Assembly: GCA_002320455.1 (NCBI GenBank)
Contig: DCKU01000133.1
Coordinates: forward strand, 1-15,916
Origin: Salinisphaera sp. UBA1666
GTDB taxonomy: Bacteria; Pseudomonadota; Gammaproteobacteria; Nevskiales; Salinisphaeraceae
Direction: 5' to 3'
Length of the DNA stretch: 15,916 bases
Positions 1 to 6,654 of the stretch are shown one piece after another. Within the stretch, counting starts at the first letter, position 1; each line of letters begins with the position of its first letter. Below the pieces are notes generated by a model, which saw only the letters and a program-made list of their open reading frames with translations, had not been told where the DNA came from and searched no databases. The translations under genes were made by a program, and so were the position numbers.

Positions 1-20
1 TGAAACCTCAACAGGCCCTA
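1..20 (-). repeat. End of a dispersed repeat (inverted copy of the right-end element)
   Basis: Read on the reverse strand, these bases give TAGGGCCTGTTGAGGTTTCA, which matches 15787-15806 (TAGGGCCTGTTGATGTTTCA) at 19 of 20 positions. The copies face opposite ways. Next to the shared block this copy reads TTAG and the right copy CTAG; both fit YTAR, the target preference known for IS5-group elements. Only the outer end of the element lies in the window; the rest would be left of position 1. That it belongs to a MITE or IS is inference. Confidence 0.7.
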
Positions 21-381
21 ACGTGCGAACGCCAAAAATCTGCGCCCGCTGAAACGACTCCAATCTTTCTCAAGTGCAGAGCGTCCAAGACAATTCATGC
101 TAGGCAGGCGAGCTTTCATGAACCTGTCATAACCTGGCTGATTCGCGCCAACTTTAGTCGGATGTGTCCGCGACTGACAGCTCTCGGCCTGCTTGTTCTA
201 GAGGTTTGACGTGAAACGGCCGGATCTCGGCTTGCTGAGTGGCAAGGGCCTGACCTCCCGCCCCCGCGATCGGCCGGTTGTCAGCGGATTCGAGAACGAT
301 ATCGGCATGTGCCAGGCGGCGATGTGGGCGAATGCCGCGCGCCCGGACCGCACCCACGGGTTGGCCGAGGCCAAGTCTCGG
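21..381. other. Stretch without a supported gene upstream of phoD
   Basis: Short frames exist here, such as a GTG-started 71-codon frame at 211-426 and a 67-codon reverse frame at 154-357. Neither shows a recognisable domain, signal peptide or convincing start context, and they overlap each other on opposite strands. A CTGTCAT heptamer at 124-130 lies between two AACCTG hexamers (121-126 and 131-136); it may belong to the PHO-box-like signals further downstream. Otherwise I see nothing. Confidence 0.5.
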
Positions 382-419
382 ATGACAGGCCTGTCATGTC
401 ACGGTCGCCAAGGTGTCAT
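382..419 (+). promoter_or_regulatory. Candidate PHO box region upstream of phoD
   Basis: CTGTCAT at 391-397 and GTGTCAT at 413-419 are direct heptamers whose starts are exactly 22 bp (two times 11) apart. The 11-bp periodicity of CTGTCAT-like units is the known layout of PhoB binding sites; the middle unit here is degenerate. The first heptamer lies in a perfect 16-bp palindrome (ATGACAGGCCTGTCAT, 382-397), and a second palindrome, GACGCTAGCGTC, follows at 425-436. The last heptamer ends 49 bp before the phoD start. Regulation by phosphate starvation is inferred from this and from the gene product. Confidence 0.45.
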
Positions 420-468
420 CTACTGACGCTAGCGTCGCGGTTGATCATTCGTCAGATGAAGCGCGCCC

Positions 469-2193
469 ATGGATCGTCGTCGTTTTCTATCGATGCTCTC
501 GGCCGCCGGCGCCGTGGGTTGGAGTCTGACGGCCCACGGCAGCTGGGCGCGCTCGCTGGACGGCATGTTCGCCCAGCGTGTGCCGTTCATCGATACCGCG
601 GCCGTCGGTGCCCAGCACGATCTGTTCGAGATCGACCAGGCAGCTACTGAATCCGAGCAGGCCACGCGTTATCCCCAGAGCGTGGCCTCGGGAGACCCCA
701 GGCCCCAGGGCGTGGTGCTGTGGACACGGGTGGCAGCCGACGATTCGGCCCCGGTGGTCTGGCAGGTCGCCCGCGACGCAGGCTTTACCGATGTCGTGCT
801 GGCCGGCGCCGCGCACATCGACGCAGAGGCCGATCACACGGTCAAACTAGCGATCGCCCATCCGGCGCTGCGTGAATTTTCGACCTACTACTATCGGTTC
901 ATCCATCGCGGCGTGGCCAGCCGCACGGGGCGCTTCAAGACCCTGCCCGGGCCCGACCAGGACATCGAGCGCCTGCGGCTGGGCTATATCACCTGTCAGG
1001 ACTACGGCTTTGGCTACTACAACGCCCTGGCACGCCTGGCCGAGGAAGACGTCGATTATGTCGTTCATCTGGGCGACTATATCTACGAGACCGTGGACGC
1101 CGGCTTTCAGGAAGGCAGCTCCCGCCAGCTGGCACCCTTGCCTTCGGGCCAGACCGTGCCGGCCGATCTCGAGGACTACCGGCATCTGTATCGCAGTTAT
1201 CGGGCCGATGCGGATCTGCAGCGTCTGCACGAGCGGTTTGCCATGATCGTGATCTGGGACGATCACGAATTCGGCAACGACTGCCACGGCGCTATCCACC
1301 CCGACCACAACACCGGCGATACCACCGCCACCACGCCGCAGCCTGCGCTGCGACAGGCCGCCAATCAGGCCTGGAGCGAACATATCCCGGCGGATACGGC
1401 TTTTAACGCCAATGCTGCCTGGGACGCCTCGCTACAGATCTATCGACGCTTTACTTTCGGCCGGCTGGCCGAGCTGATTGCCACCGATGAGCGCCTGTAT
1501 CGCGACGGCCCGCCCTGTGGCACAGACACCGCCGGAGAGCGCTATGCCACGCTCGGGTGTGCGGCCCGCACGGATGCGTCGCGCACCATGCTGGGTGCCA
1601 CCCAGCGTAACTGGTTCATCGATGCCGTCACGGCCTCGCCGGCCCGCTGGAAGCTCTGGGCCAACGAAGTGATGCTCATGCAGCTCAAGGTGGGCCCGGT
1701 ATTCGCCAATCTGGATCAGTGGGACGGCTATCCGACCGAGCGCGCTCATATCCTGTCGACACTGCGCGATGCCGGCGTCACCAATTTCGTGGCCCTGACC
1801 GGTGACCTGCATACCTTTACCGCGGGTTATCTCAAGACCGACTACAACGATCTGTTCGAGCGCCCGATGGGCGTGGAGTTCATGGTGGGCTCGGTCAGCT
1901 CGGCCAATCTGGAGGACCAGATTCGCTCCGGGCTGAACCTGCCCAGTGCGCCCATGCCCGCCGAGCGGTTGGGCCTGCCTGCCAACAAGTTGGCGCCGGC
2001 GGTTCGCCTGGCCAACCCGCATATCCACTACTGGAACTCCGCGGCGCACGGCTATGGCGTGCTGGATATCGACGATACCGCCATGACCTGTCGCTATATG
2101 GCCGTGGATACTATCGCTGCTCCGGATAGCGGCGTGCGTGAGCTCAAGACCCTGCGCGTGAACAACGGGCAGGTGTGGCTGCATGATGTCTAG
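469..2193 (+). CDS. phoD: PhoD-family alkaline phosphatase / phosphodiesterase, Tat-exported
   Basis: This is a 574-residue enzyme of the PhoD family, which hydrolyses phosphomono- and diesters outside the cytoplasm and frees phosphate. The N-terminus carries a twin-arginine signal (R3-R4-R5-F6-L7, then a short hydrophobic stretch). An N-terminal beta domain (about residues 65-160) begins with the family-typical YPQSVASGDP segment and precedes the metallophosphatase domain. Likely metal or active-site motifs in order are C176-Q-D178, HLGDY (D203), WDDHEFGN (264-270), N399 and TGDLHTF (D446, H448), all in family order. Length is normal for the family. The start is the first ATG that gives the Tat signal; its ribosome site is weak. 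PHO-box-like heptamers lie just upstream, so PhoB control is plausible. The downstream symporter starts 135 bp later with no clear terminator between them. Family assignment is secure; substrate is not. Confidence 0.95.
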   Translation: MDRRRFLSMLSAAGAVGWSLTAHGSWARSLDGMFAQRVPFIDTAAVGAQHDLFEIDQAATESEQATRYPQSVASGDPRPQGVVLWTRVAADDSAPVVWQVARDAGFTDVVLAGAAHIDAEADHTVKLAIAHPALREFSTYYYRFIHRGVASRTGRFKTLPGPDQDIERLRLGYITCQDYGFGYYNALARLAEEDVDYVVHLGDYIYETVDAGFQEGSSRQLAPLPSGQTVPADLEDYRHLYRSYRADADLQRLHERFAMIVIWDDHEFGNDCHGAIHPDHNTGDTTATTPQPALRQAANQAWSEHIPADTAFNANAAWDASLQIYRRFTFGRLAELIATDERLYRDGPPCGTDTAGERYATLGCAARTDASRTMLGATQRNWFIDAVTASPARWKLWANEVMLMQLKVGPVFANLDQWDGYPTERAHILSTLRDAGVTNFVALTGDLHTFTAGYLKTDYNDLFERPMGVEFMVGSVSSANLEDQIRSGLNLPSAPMPAERLGLPANKLAPAVRLANPHIHYWNSAAHGYGVLDIDDTAMTCRYMAVDTIAAPDSGVRELKTLRVNNGQVWLHDV

Positions 2194-2328
2194 CTGATGC
2201 CGCCCGGCGGGCTTTCGACGGCCGGCGATTTCTTGTAAAAGAGCCGTCTCGCATCGCCCGCTGTCGAGGCGCTTTCTGCAACGCTTTGTTCTAACGGCCC
2301 GGGCCGGGGCGCCGCGGGCGGTGTGCTC

Positions 2329-3612
2329 ATGACCGCGGGCCAGCCAGGCCCGCGCCGTGGCCCGGCCTGGTACGGCGCCCTGTGTCGTGTCTGTCCCTTG
2401 TGGCAACAGATTTTCGTCGCACTGCTGCTGGGTGCGCTGACCGGCGCCCTGCTGGGCGAGCGCGCCAGCGGGTTGGCGCCTGTGGGCGATCTGTTCATCA
2501 ACGCGATCAAGATGCTGATCGTGCCGCTGGTCTTTTCTACGCTGGTGGTGGGTATCACCGGCATGGGCGACCCGCAGGCGATGGGGCGTATCGGCCTCAA
2601 GACGGTGGCCATCTACCTGCTGACCACAGCGTTTGCCATCGCCCTGGGGCTGGCCGCCGCTACGCTGTTGCAGCCGGGCGTTGGCGTGACCTTGTCATTG
2701 GGCGAGGGCAGCGGGCCGGACGTCGGCGATGCGCCCAAGCTGGCCGAGATTCTGGTGGGGCTCGTGCCCAGCAATCCGCTGGCTGCTCTTGCCGACGGGA
2801 ATATCCTGCAGATCATCGTCTTTGCCATCGCTCTTGCGATCGCCCTGAGCCTGTCCGGCAAGGCCGCCGAGCCGGTCATTCGCGTATTCGAAGGCCTGGC
2901 TGAAGCTATGATCACGCTCACGGGGTTCGTCATGGCGCTCGCGCCGATCGGGGTATTCGCGCTGATTGCCGTGGTGGCCGGCCAGTACGGCCTGGCCATG
3001 CTCTGGCCGCTGGCCAAGGTCATCGCTGTGATGGGCCTGGCGTGTCTGCTTCAGGTCTTCGTCGTATATTCGGGGCTTATGGCCCTGGTGATGCGCTTGA
3101 ACCCGCTGCGCTATCTGCGCGGCAGCCTCGATGCGCTGCTGGTCGCGTTTTCCTCGGCCTCGTCGTCGGGCACGTTGCCGATGTCGCTGGCCTGTGCCGA
3201 AAAACAGCTGGGCGTGCCCCGGTCGATCGCCGCCTTCGTACTGCCCGTGGGGGCGACAATCAATATGGACGGCACGGCGATCTATCAGGGCGTGATCGCT
3301 GTATTCGTGGCCCAGCTCGTGGGGGTCGATCTGTCGTGGGCCGATTACGGCCTGATCGTGCTCACGGGCACTTTGGCATCTATCGGTACGGCCGGCGTAC
3401 CGGGCGCCGGGCTGATCATGCTATCGATCGTGCTCGCCCAGGTGGGCTTGCCGCTGGCCGCCGTCGGCGTGATTGCCGGCATCGATCGGATTCTGGACAT
3501 GGCTCGGACCGGTGTGAACGTCGCCGGCGATCTGATGGTGACCTGCTGGGTGGCCAAAAGCGAACGCGCGCTGGATCGTGATGTCTTCGACGCAGCGCGT
3601 ACCGCCGAATAA
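2329..3612 (+). CDS. Dicarboxylate/amino acid:cation symporter (DAACS, GltP-like)
   Basis: This 427-residue inner-membrane symporter of the glutamate transporter homologue family imports an acidic amino acid or dicarboxylate with Na+ or H+. Visible signatures, numbered from the ATG at 2329, are the serine-rich hairpin SSASSSGTLP, the cation-site motif NMDGT (312-316), the second hairpin SIGTAGVPGAG, and a last core helix with D390, R393, T394 and N397 before G-D401. In characterised homologues the Asp and Thr/Asn hold the substrate backbone and this Arg binds an acidic side chain, so glutamate or aspartate is the best guess. A GTG start two codons upstream (2323) is possible; neither start has a strong ribosome site. 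The N-terminal 20 residues are rich in Gly, Pro and Arg before the first helix. Near-neighbours give no functional link. Confidence 0.93.
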   Translation: MTAGQPGPRRGPAWYGALCRVCPLWQQIFVALLLGALTGALLGERASGLAPVGDLFINAIKMLIVPLVFSTLVVGITGMGDPQAMGRIGLKTVAIYLLTTAFAIALGLAAATLLQPGVGVTLSLGEGSGPDVGDAPKLAEILVGLVPSNPLAALADGNILQIIVFAIALAIALSLSGKAAEPVIRVFEGLAEAMITLTGFVMALAPIGVFALIAVVAGQYGLAMLWPLAKVIAVMGLACLLQVFVVYSGLMALVMRLNPLRYLRGSLDALLVAFSSASSSGTLPMSLACAEKQLGVPRSIAAFVLPVGATINMDGTAIYQGVIAVFVAQLVGVDLSWADYGLIVLTGTLASIGTAGVPGAGLIMLSIVLAQVGLPLAAVGVIAGIDRILDMARTGVNVAGDLMVTCWVAKSERALDRDVFDAARTAE

Positions 3613-3651
3613 GAACCCGGCTCGTGTACCGCGGTTGTGGCGAGAGTCGCG

Positions 3652-3660
3652 TGCTATAAC
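3652..3660 (+). promoter_or_regulatory. Extended -10 promoter for the S53-like gene
   Basis: TGCTATAAC carries the TGn extension followed by TATAAC, one base from the sigma-70 -10 consensus. No strong -35 is visible at the ideal distance (CGGTTG lies 17 bp upstream). Transcription would start near 3667, which favours the ATG at 3705 over the GTG at 3663 as translation start. Confidence 0.45.
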
Positions 3661-3704
3661 CGGTGTTGTTTCCCATCGAGAGCGGCGCCGTCCGCCCATG
3701 TTTT

Positions 3705-5321
3705 ATGACGTTATCGGTTCTGTCTGTCTCGTGTCGGCGTCTTGTCGTAGGAATCGCCATGACCGGCATGGCGCTGCCCATGGCCGGCCCGGCACAGGCC
3801 GGGCTTCTCGACGGCGGGCTGGGTTCTGCGCTTGGCCAAACGAATCAGGCCGTAGCGCCTAAAAGCAGTCGCCCGGCCACGGTGGTCATGACGCTTGCCA
3901 TGCGGCATCGAGATCGTCTCGATGATTTGATCGTCGCCCAGCGCAGCCCTGGCAGCCCGGCCTATGAGCAGCCCCTCTCGGCGGCGGCCTTCGATGCCAA
4001 CTACGCGCCAAGCGCTGCCGATGTCGCGCGCGTGACCGATTATCTTCGGGAGAACGGTTTTACGCGTATCACCACGTCGAGTGATCGAATGCTGGTCACT
4101 GCCGAGGGCACCGACGGCATTATAGCCAAGACCCTGGGTTCGGCCGTGGGCGGGCTTGTCAGCGGCGTGTCCTCCGCGTTGGCCGGGGTGACCGGACGCC
4201 AATTGCCGGGCCCGCTGCAGGGGCTCGTGTCGTCGATCCAGCAGCGAGATGCGCGCGACGGGTTTCATGTCATGGCCCGTGCAGCGAACCGCCGGCTGGG
4301 CGCGGAACCCGCCTCGACCGCGTTTAGCCCGCTCGATTTTCCGCGCGCTTACGGCGTCAGCCGAGCGCCCGACGGTCGAGGGACGAGCGTGGGCATCATC
4401 ACCGCCGGCGAGCTGTCTGAGGTGTTTGACGACTACGAAACGGCCCAAGAGGACTTTCCGCTGCCTCGTATTCCCATGGAAGTCGTACGTCGCGGTGACG
4501 AAGTCGATGACGAAATTGGCGTGGCCCAGTGGGATATCGACAGCCAGGTCATTCAGGCGGCCGCCGGCGGCTATCTCGCCAACATGATCTTTTACAACGC
4601 CCCGACGTTATCCAGCGCGGATATCACCACAGCCGTTAGCGATGCCGTGAACGACGGTCGCGCCAAGATTCTCAATATCTCGCTGGGGCAGTGTGAAAGT
4701 GCGGCGCGCGCCAGCGGCACCATCGACGGCCTGGAGCCTATTCTGGCCGCGGGTGCCGCGCGCGGCATGGTGTTTTCGGTTGCCGCAGGTCAGACCGATC
4801 GCCTGGATTGTCCGGGCCAGCAGAGTTACCCGGCCAGTTCACCCTATGTCGTGGCCGTTGGCGCCACATCGCTTACCGTCAACAGCGCCGGTGGCTATTG
4901 GCGCGAGCGTGTCTGGTCGCCCACCCGGGGCGGGCCCAGCACCGAGATAGCGCGGCCGGGCTATCAGGCTGACGTGGTGCCAGACGATGGGCGCGGCGTA
5001 CCGGATCTGGTGCTTAACGGTGACCCGGCGACCGGCGCCGTCATTATCTTTGATGATGACCCGGCCCAGTACGGCGGCACGGGGCTGTCGGCCGCGCTGT
5101 TCACGGGCTTCTATGCACGGCTTGAGAGCGCCACCAACAACACACACGGCCAGCCCGCGCTTTATGACGCCGTTCCAGAACGACCATCACTGGCGCGCGA
5201 TATCACGGCCGGTGGCAACGCGCGGTACGACGCCGTTCCCGGCTGGGACTATGCCAGCGGCTTTGGCAGCCCGGTGATTGATGCGCTCGTGGATTACGCC
5301 AAGGCCCACCCGGACTTTTAG
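3705..5321 (+). CDS. Secreted sedolisin-like (S53) protein, probable pseudoprotease
   Basis: This 538-residue protein has the architecture of secreted S53 peptidases: a Sec signal peptide (residues 1-32, ending GPAQA), a pro-kumamolisin-like propeptide (about 45-150; SPAYEQPLS is the typical start), and a subtilisin-fold catalytic domain (about 205-538). Sedolisins use Glu, Asp and Ser. Here the E-x-x-x-D motif reads QWDID, so the Glu position is Q275 while D279 is kept. The nucleophile motif, normally GGTS, reads GGTG, so the Ser position is G460 (a Ser lies two residues on at 462). The C-terminal calcium-site region (D499-I-T, later GWDYASGFGSP) looks intact. The frame is open with normal codon use, so it is not a decaying gene. 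Family is secure; loss of activity is inferred from alignment by eye. A GTG at 3663 would add 14 residues, but the promoter at 3652-3660 argues against it. Confidence 0.88.
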   Translation: MTLSVLSVSCRRLVVGIAMTGMALPMAGPAQAGLLDGGLGSALGQTNQAVAPKSSRPATVVMTLAMRHRDRLDDLIVAQRSPGSPAYEQPLSAAAFDANYAPSAADVARVTDYLRENGFTRITTSSDRMLVTAEGTDGIIAKTLGSAVGGLVSGVSSALAGVTGRQLPGPLQGLVSSIQQRDARDGFHVMARAANRRLGAEPASTAFSPLDFPRAYGVSRAPDGRGTSVGIITAGELSEVFDDYETAQEDFPLPRIPMEVVRRGDEVDDEIGVAQWDIDSQVIQAAAGGYLANMIFYNAPTLSSADITTAVSDAVNDGRAKILNISLGQCESAARASGTIDGLEPILAAGAARGMVFSVAAGQTDRLDCPGQQSYPASSPYVVAVGATSLTVNSAGGYWRERVWSPTRGGPSTEIARPGYQADVVPDDGRGVPDLVLNGDPATGAVIIFDDDPAQYGGTGLSAALFTGFYARLESATNNTHGQPALYDAVPERPSLARDITAGGNARYDAVPGWDYASGFGSPVIDALVDYAKAHPDF

Positions 5322-5334
5322 CGCGCCCGACTGA

Positions 5335-5808
5335 CTAGCGGCGCGTGTCGTCGTCGGCCATGGCCTCATAAGCGGCCATCAGGTCGGCGTCGTCGTCGCC
5401 GGATGCCTCGGCCGCGCGATCAGCCATGGCGTCCAGCTCATCGCTGGGCGCGTCCACGGCCGTGGGCGGTGTGTCCGCGGCATAGGCCGGGGTGCCATAG
5501 GCGTCGGTCTCTACGGTGGCATCCGATTCAGCGCGAGATTTCGCGGCCGGCTTTTTGGCTTGGCCCCTCTGTTTCTGGGGCTGTTTCCTATCGGCGCTTT
5601 GGCCGCTGGCTTGGCTGGCTGTCTCGCAGATACAGACCGTGCCATCGGTCCAGACAACGGTCGTTACCTCGGCGCGCCAGGTCTTGCCGGCGCGCGTGAC
5701 AATCTGGACCATATTGCCGGCTTCGACGGGCTCGGCGGTCTTGGCGCCCCAGTTGCCGTTGCGCAGCTTACAGGGGTTGGCTTCGATGAGAGAATCTTCG
5801 GCGCTCAT
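5335..5808 (-). CDS. Hypothetical protein, small N-terminal beta domain plus charged tail
   Basis: I do not recognise a named family. The 157-residue product has two parts. Residues about 10-65 form a compact domain with alternating hydrophobic residues, KLRNGNWGAK near its start and TRAGKTWRAEV in the middle, which looks like a small SH3-like or KOW-like beta barrel. Residues about 66-95 are rich in Gln, Lys, Arg and Ala, and the remainder is strongly acidic (EASGDDDADLMAAYEAMADD). There is no signal peptide or membrane segment, so it is likely cytoplasmic. The gene converges with the S53-like gene 13 bp away. The start codon lacks a clear ribosome site. Nucleic-acid or protein binding is only a guess from the fold impression and the charged tail. 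Confidence 0.7.
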   Translation of the reverse strand: MSAEDSLIEANPCKLRNGNWGAKTAEPVEAGNMVQIVTRAGKTWRAEVTTVVWTDGTVCICETASQASGQSADRKQPQKQRGQAKKPAAKSRAESDATVETDAYGTPAYAADTPPTAVDAPSDELDAMADRAAEASGDDDADLMAAYEAMADDDTRR

Positions 5809-5898
5809 AGTGAATGGTTAGGCGTGAAAGCGGCGGTTCGGGCCGCCAAGTGTGAGCGACGATAGCGCCGACGTCATCTGTTGTCGGGCTCGGTTGGC

Positions 5899-6123
5899 TT
5901 ACGCGGCGGCCGGCGCCTGATCGAGCGGCGTCTGACACGAGTCCGGCGTTTCCATCGATCGACGAAACAACCCGGCCTCGCGTGCCATCGGGCCGGGGAA
6001 TCGGCTCGCCAGCATCACTCGGGCGCGGCGCTTCAGCGCGCGGTCATAAAAGGCGGGTAGCGTTGGATAACCGGTCGCACTGGCCGGCCATTCGCGATGG
6101 GCACATGCCCGAGGAGTCTTCAT
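5899..6123 (-). CDS. Possible small protein of unknown function
   Basis: This open frame of 74 codons fills most of the otherwise empty interval between the two flanking genes. Its ATG (complement of 6121-6123) overlaps the ATG of the divergent Asp-rich gene. Codon choice (many G/C third positions, CGC, GCC, CTG) resembles the neighbouring genes, and the product is mixed in composition, with a basic middle (YDRALKRRARVMLASRF) and no signal peptide. Against it: no ribosome site, no recognised domain, and in a GC-rich genome such frames arise by chance. Outside this frame the 5809-6121 interval shows only a weak hairpin near 5830-5847. Confidence 0.25.
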   Translation of the reverse strand: MKTPRACAHREWPASATGYPTLPAFYDRALKRRARVMLASRFPGPMAREAGLFRRSMETPDSCQTPLDQAPAAA

Positions 6124-6415
6124 GACGATTCGAAACGGTGTAACAACGAGCTTGATCTGTTCGGCGCTGGCGCTGGCGCTGGGCGGCCTTGTGTTTTCTT
6201 CGGCTGCGCTGGCCGATGACGACTCAGACATGTCGATGGACCACGCCACCATGAACGACGATATGGACCATGACGATGCCGATGGCCAGACCATGGGCGG
6301 CGACGTCGACATGGACGACAACGACATGGATAACGATTCGGATGACGACGGCGACGACAACGACGACATGGACGTCGACACCGACAATGATGATGACGAC
6401 AGCGACGGGGATTAG
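6122..6415 (+). CDS. Secreted Asp-rich acidic protein
   Basis: This is a 97-residue protein with a clear Sec signal peptide (residues 1-31, ending SSAALA) and a mature part of 66 residues, about half of them Asp. The mature part has no Glu, Lys or Arg, about eight Met and two His, and is likely disordered. The start is well supported by GAGGAG seven to eight bases upstream. Asp-rich tails of this kind can bind calcium, and the Met/His cluster early in the mature part (DMSMDHATMNDDMDH) recalls periplasmic copper- or silver-binding segments; both are inference. It is a single-gene unit, closed by an intrinsic terminator 28 bp after the stop. I know no family name for it. Similar acidic low-complexity exported proteins occur in halophiles. 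Confidence 0.8.
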   Translation: MTIRNGVTTSLICSALALALGGLVFSSAALADDDSDMSMDHATMNDDMDHDDADGQTMGGDVDMDDNDMDNDSDDDGDDNDDMDVDTDNDDDDSDGD

Positions 6416-6443
6416 TCTGCGCTGATCACCCGATCGGTATGAA

Positions 6444-6472
6444 GCCGTCGCCCGCCGGGCGGCGGCTTTTTT
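6444..6472 (+). terminator. Intrinsic terminator of the Asp-rich gene
   Basis: A GC-rich hairpin (GCCGTCGCC, loop CGCCG, GGCGGCGGC; one G-T wobble) is followed directly by six T residues. It lies 28 bp after the stop codon at 6415 and ends this transcript before the antiporter gene. Confidence 0.9.
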
Positions 6473-6654
6473 GTGCCAAACGTACGCCAACGCCGGATTG
6501 AGGCCGGTCGATAAGGCGTTGGCCTATCGATCGCGCGCCGGCCGTGATTGAATGCCACGCTTTGTAGCGAGTGCGCCGGGCGCTTATGGTGTCTCGCTTG
6601 CCGTGCCGGGCCATCAGATGCCCGGTCTTGTTTGTCCACGGTTCGCGGGGCGCC

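Noticed and set aside
211..426. GTG-started 71-codon forward frame upstream of phoD
   Set aside because: No domain or composition signal, and it runs through the PHO-box-like region.
2196..2240. Possible terminator after phoD
   Set aside because: The GC-rich sequence gives only a 4-5 bp stem with short T runs; the signal is far weaker than the two clear terminators in the window.
1432..2406. Long reverse frame (324 codons) opposite phoD
   Set aside because: It is a GC-rich shadow: low-complexity Arg/Gly/Ala composition, no domain, and fully covered by a well-supported forward gene.
5899..6387. Reverse-strand frame of 162 codons across the Asp-rich gene
   Set aside because: Its Ser/Met/Val-rich first half is the mirror of GAC/GAT repeats on the forward strand. 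The forward gene has a signal peptide, ribosome site and terminator; only the part beyond 6121 is kept as a weak small-gene candidate.
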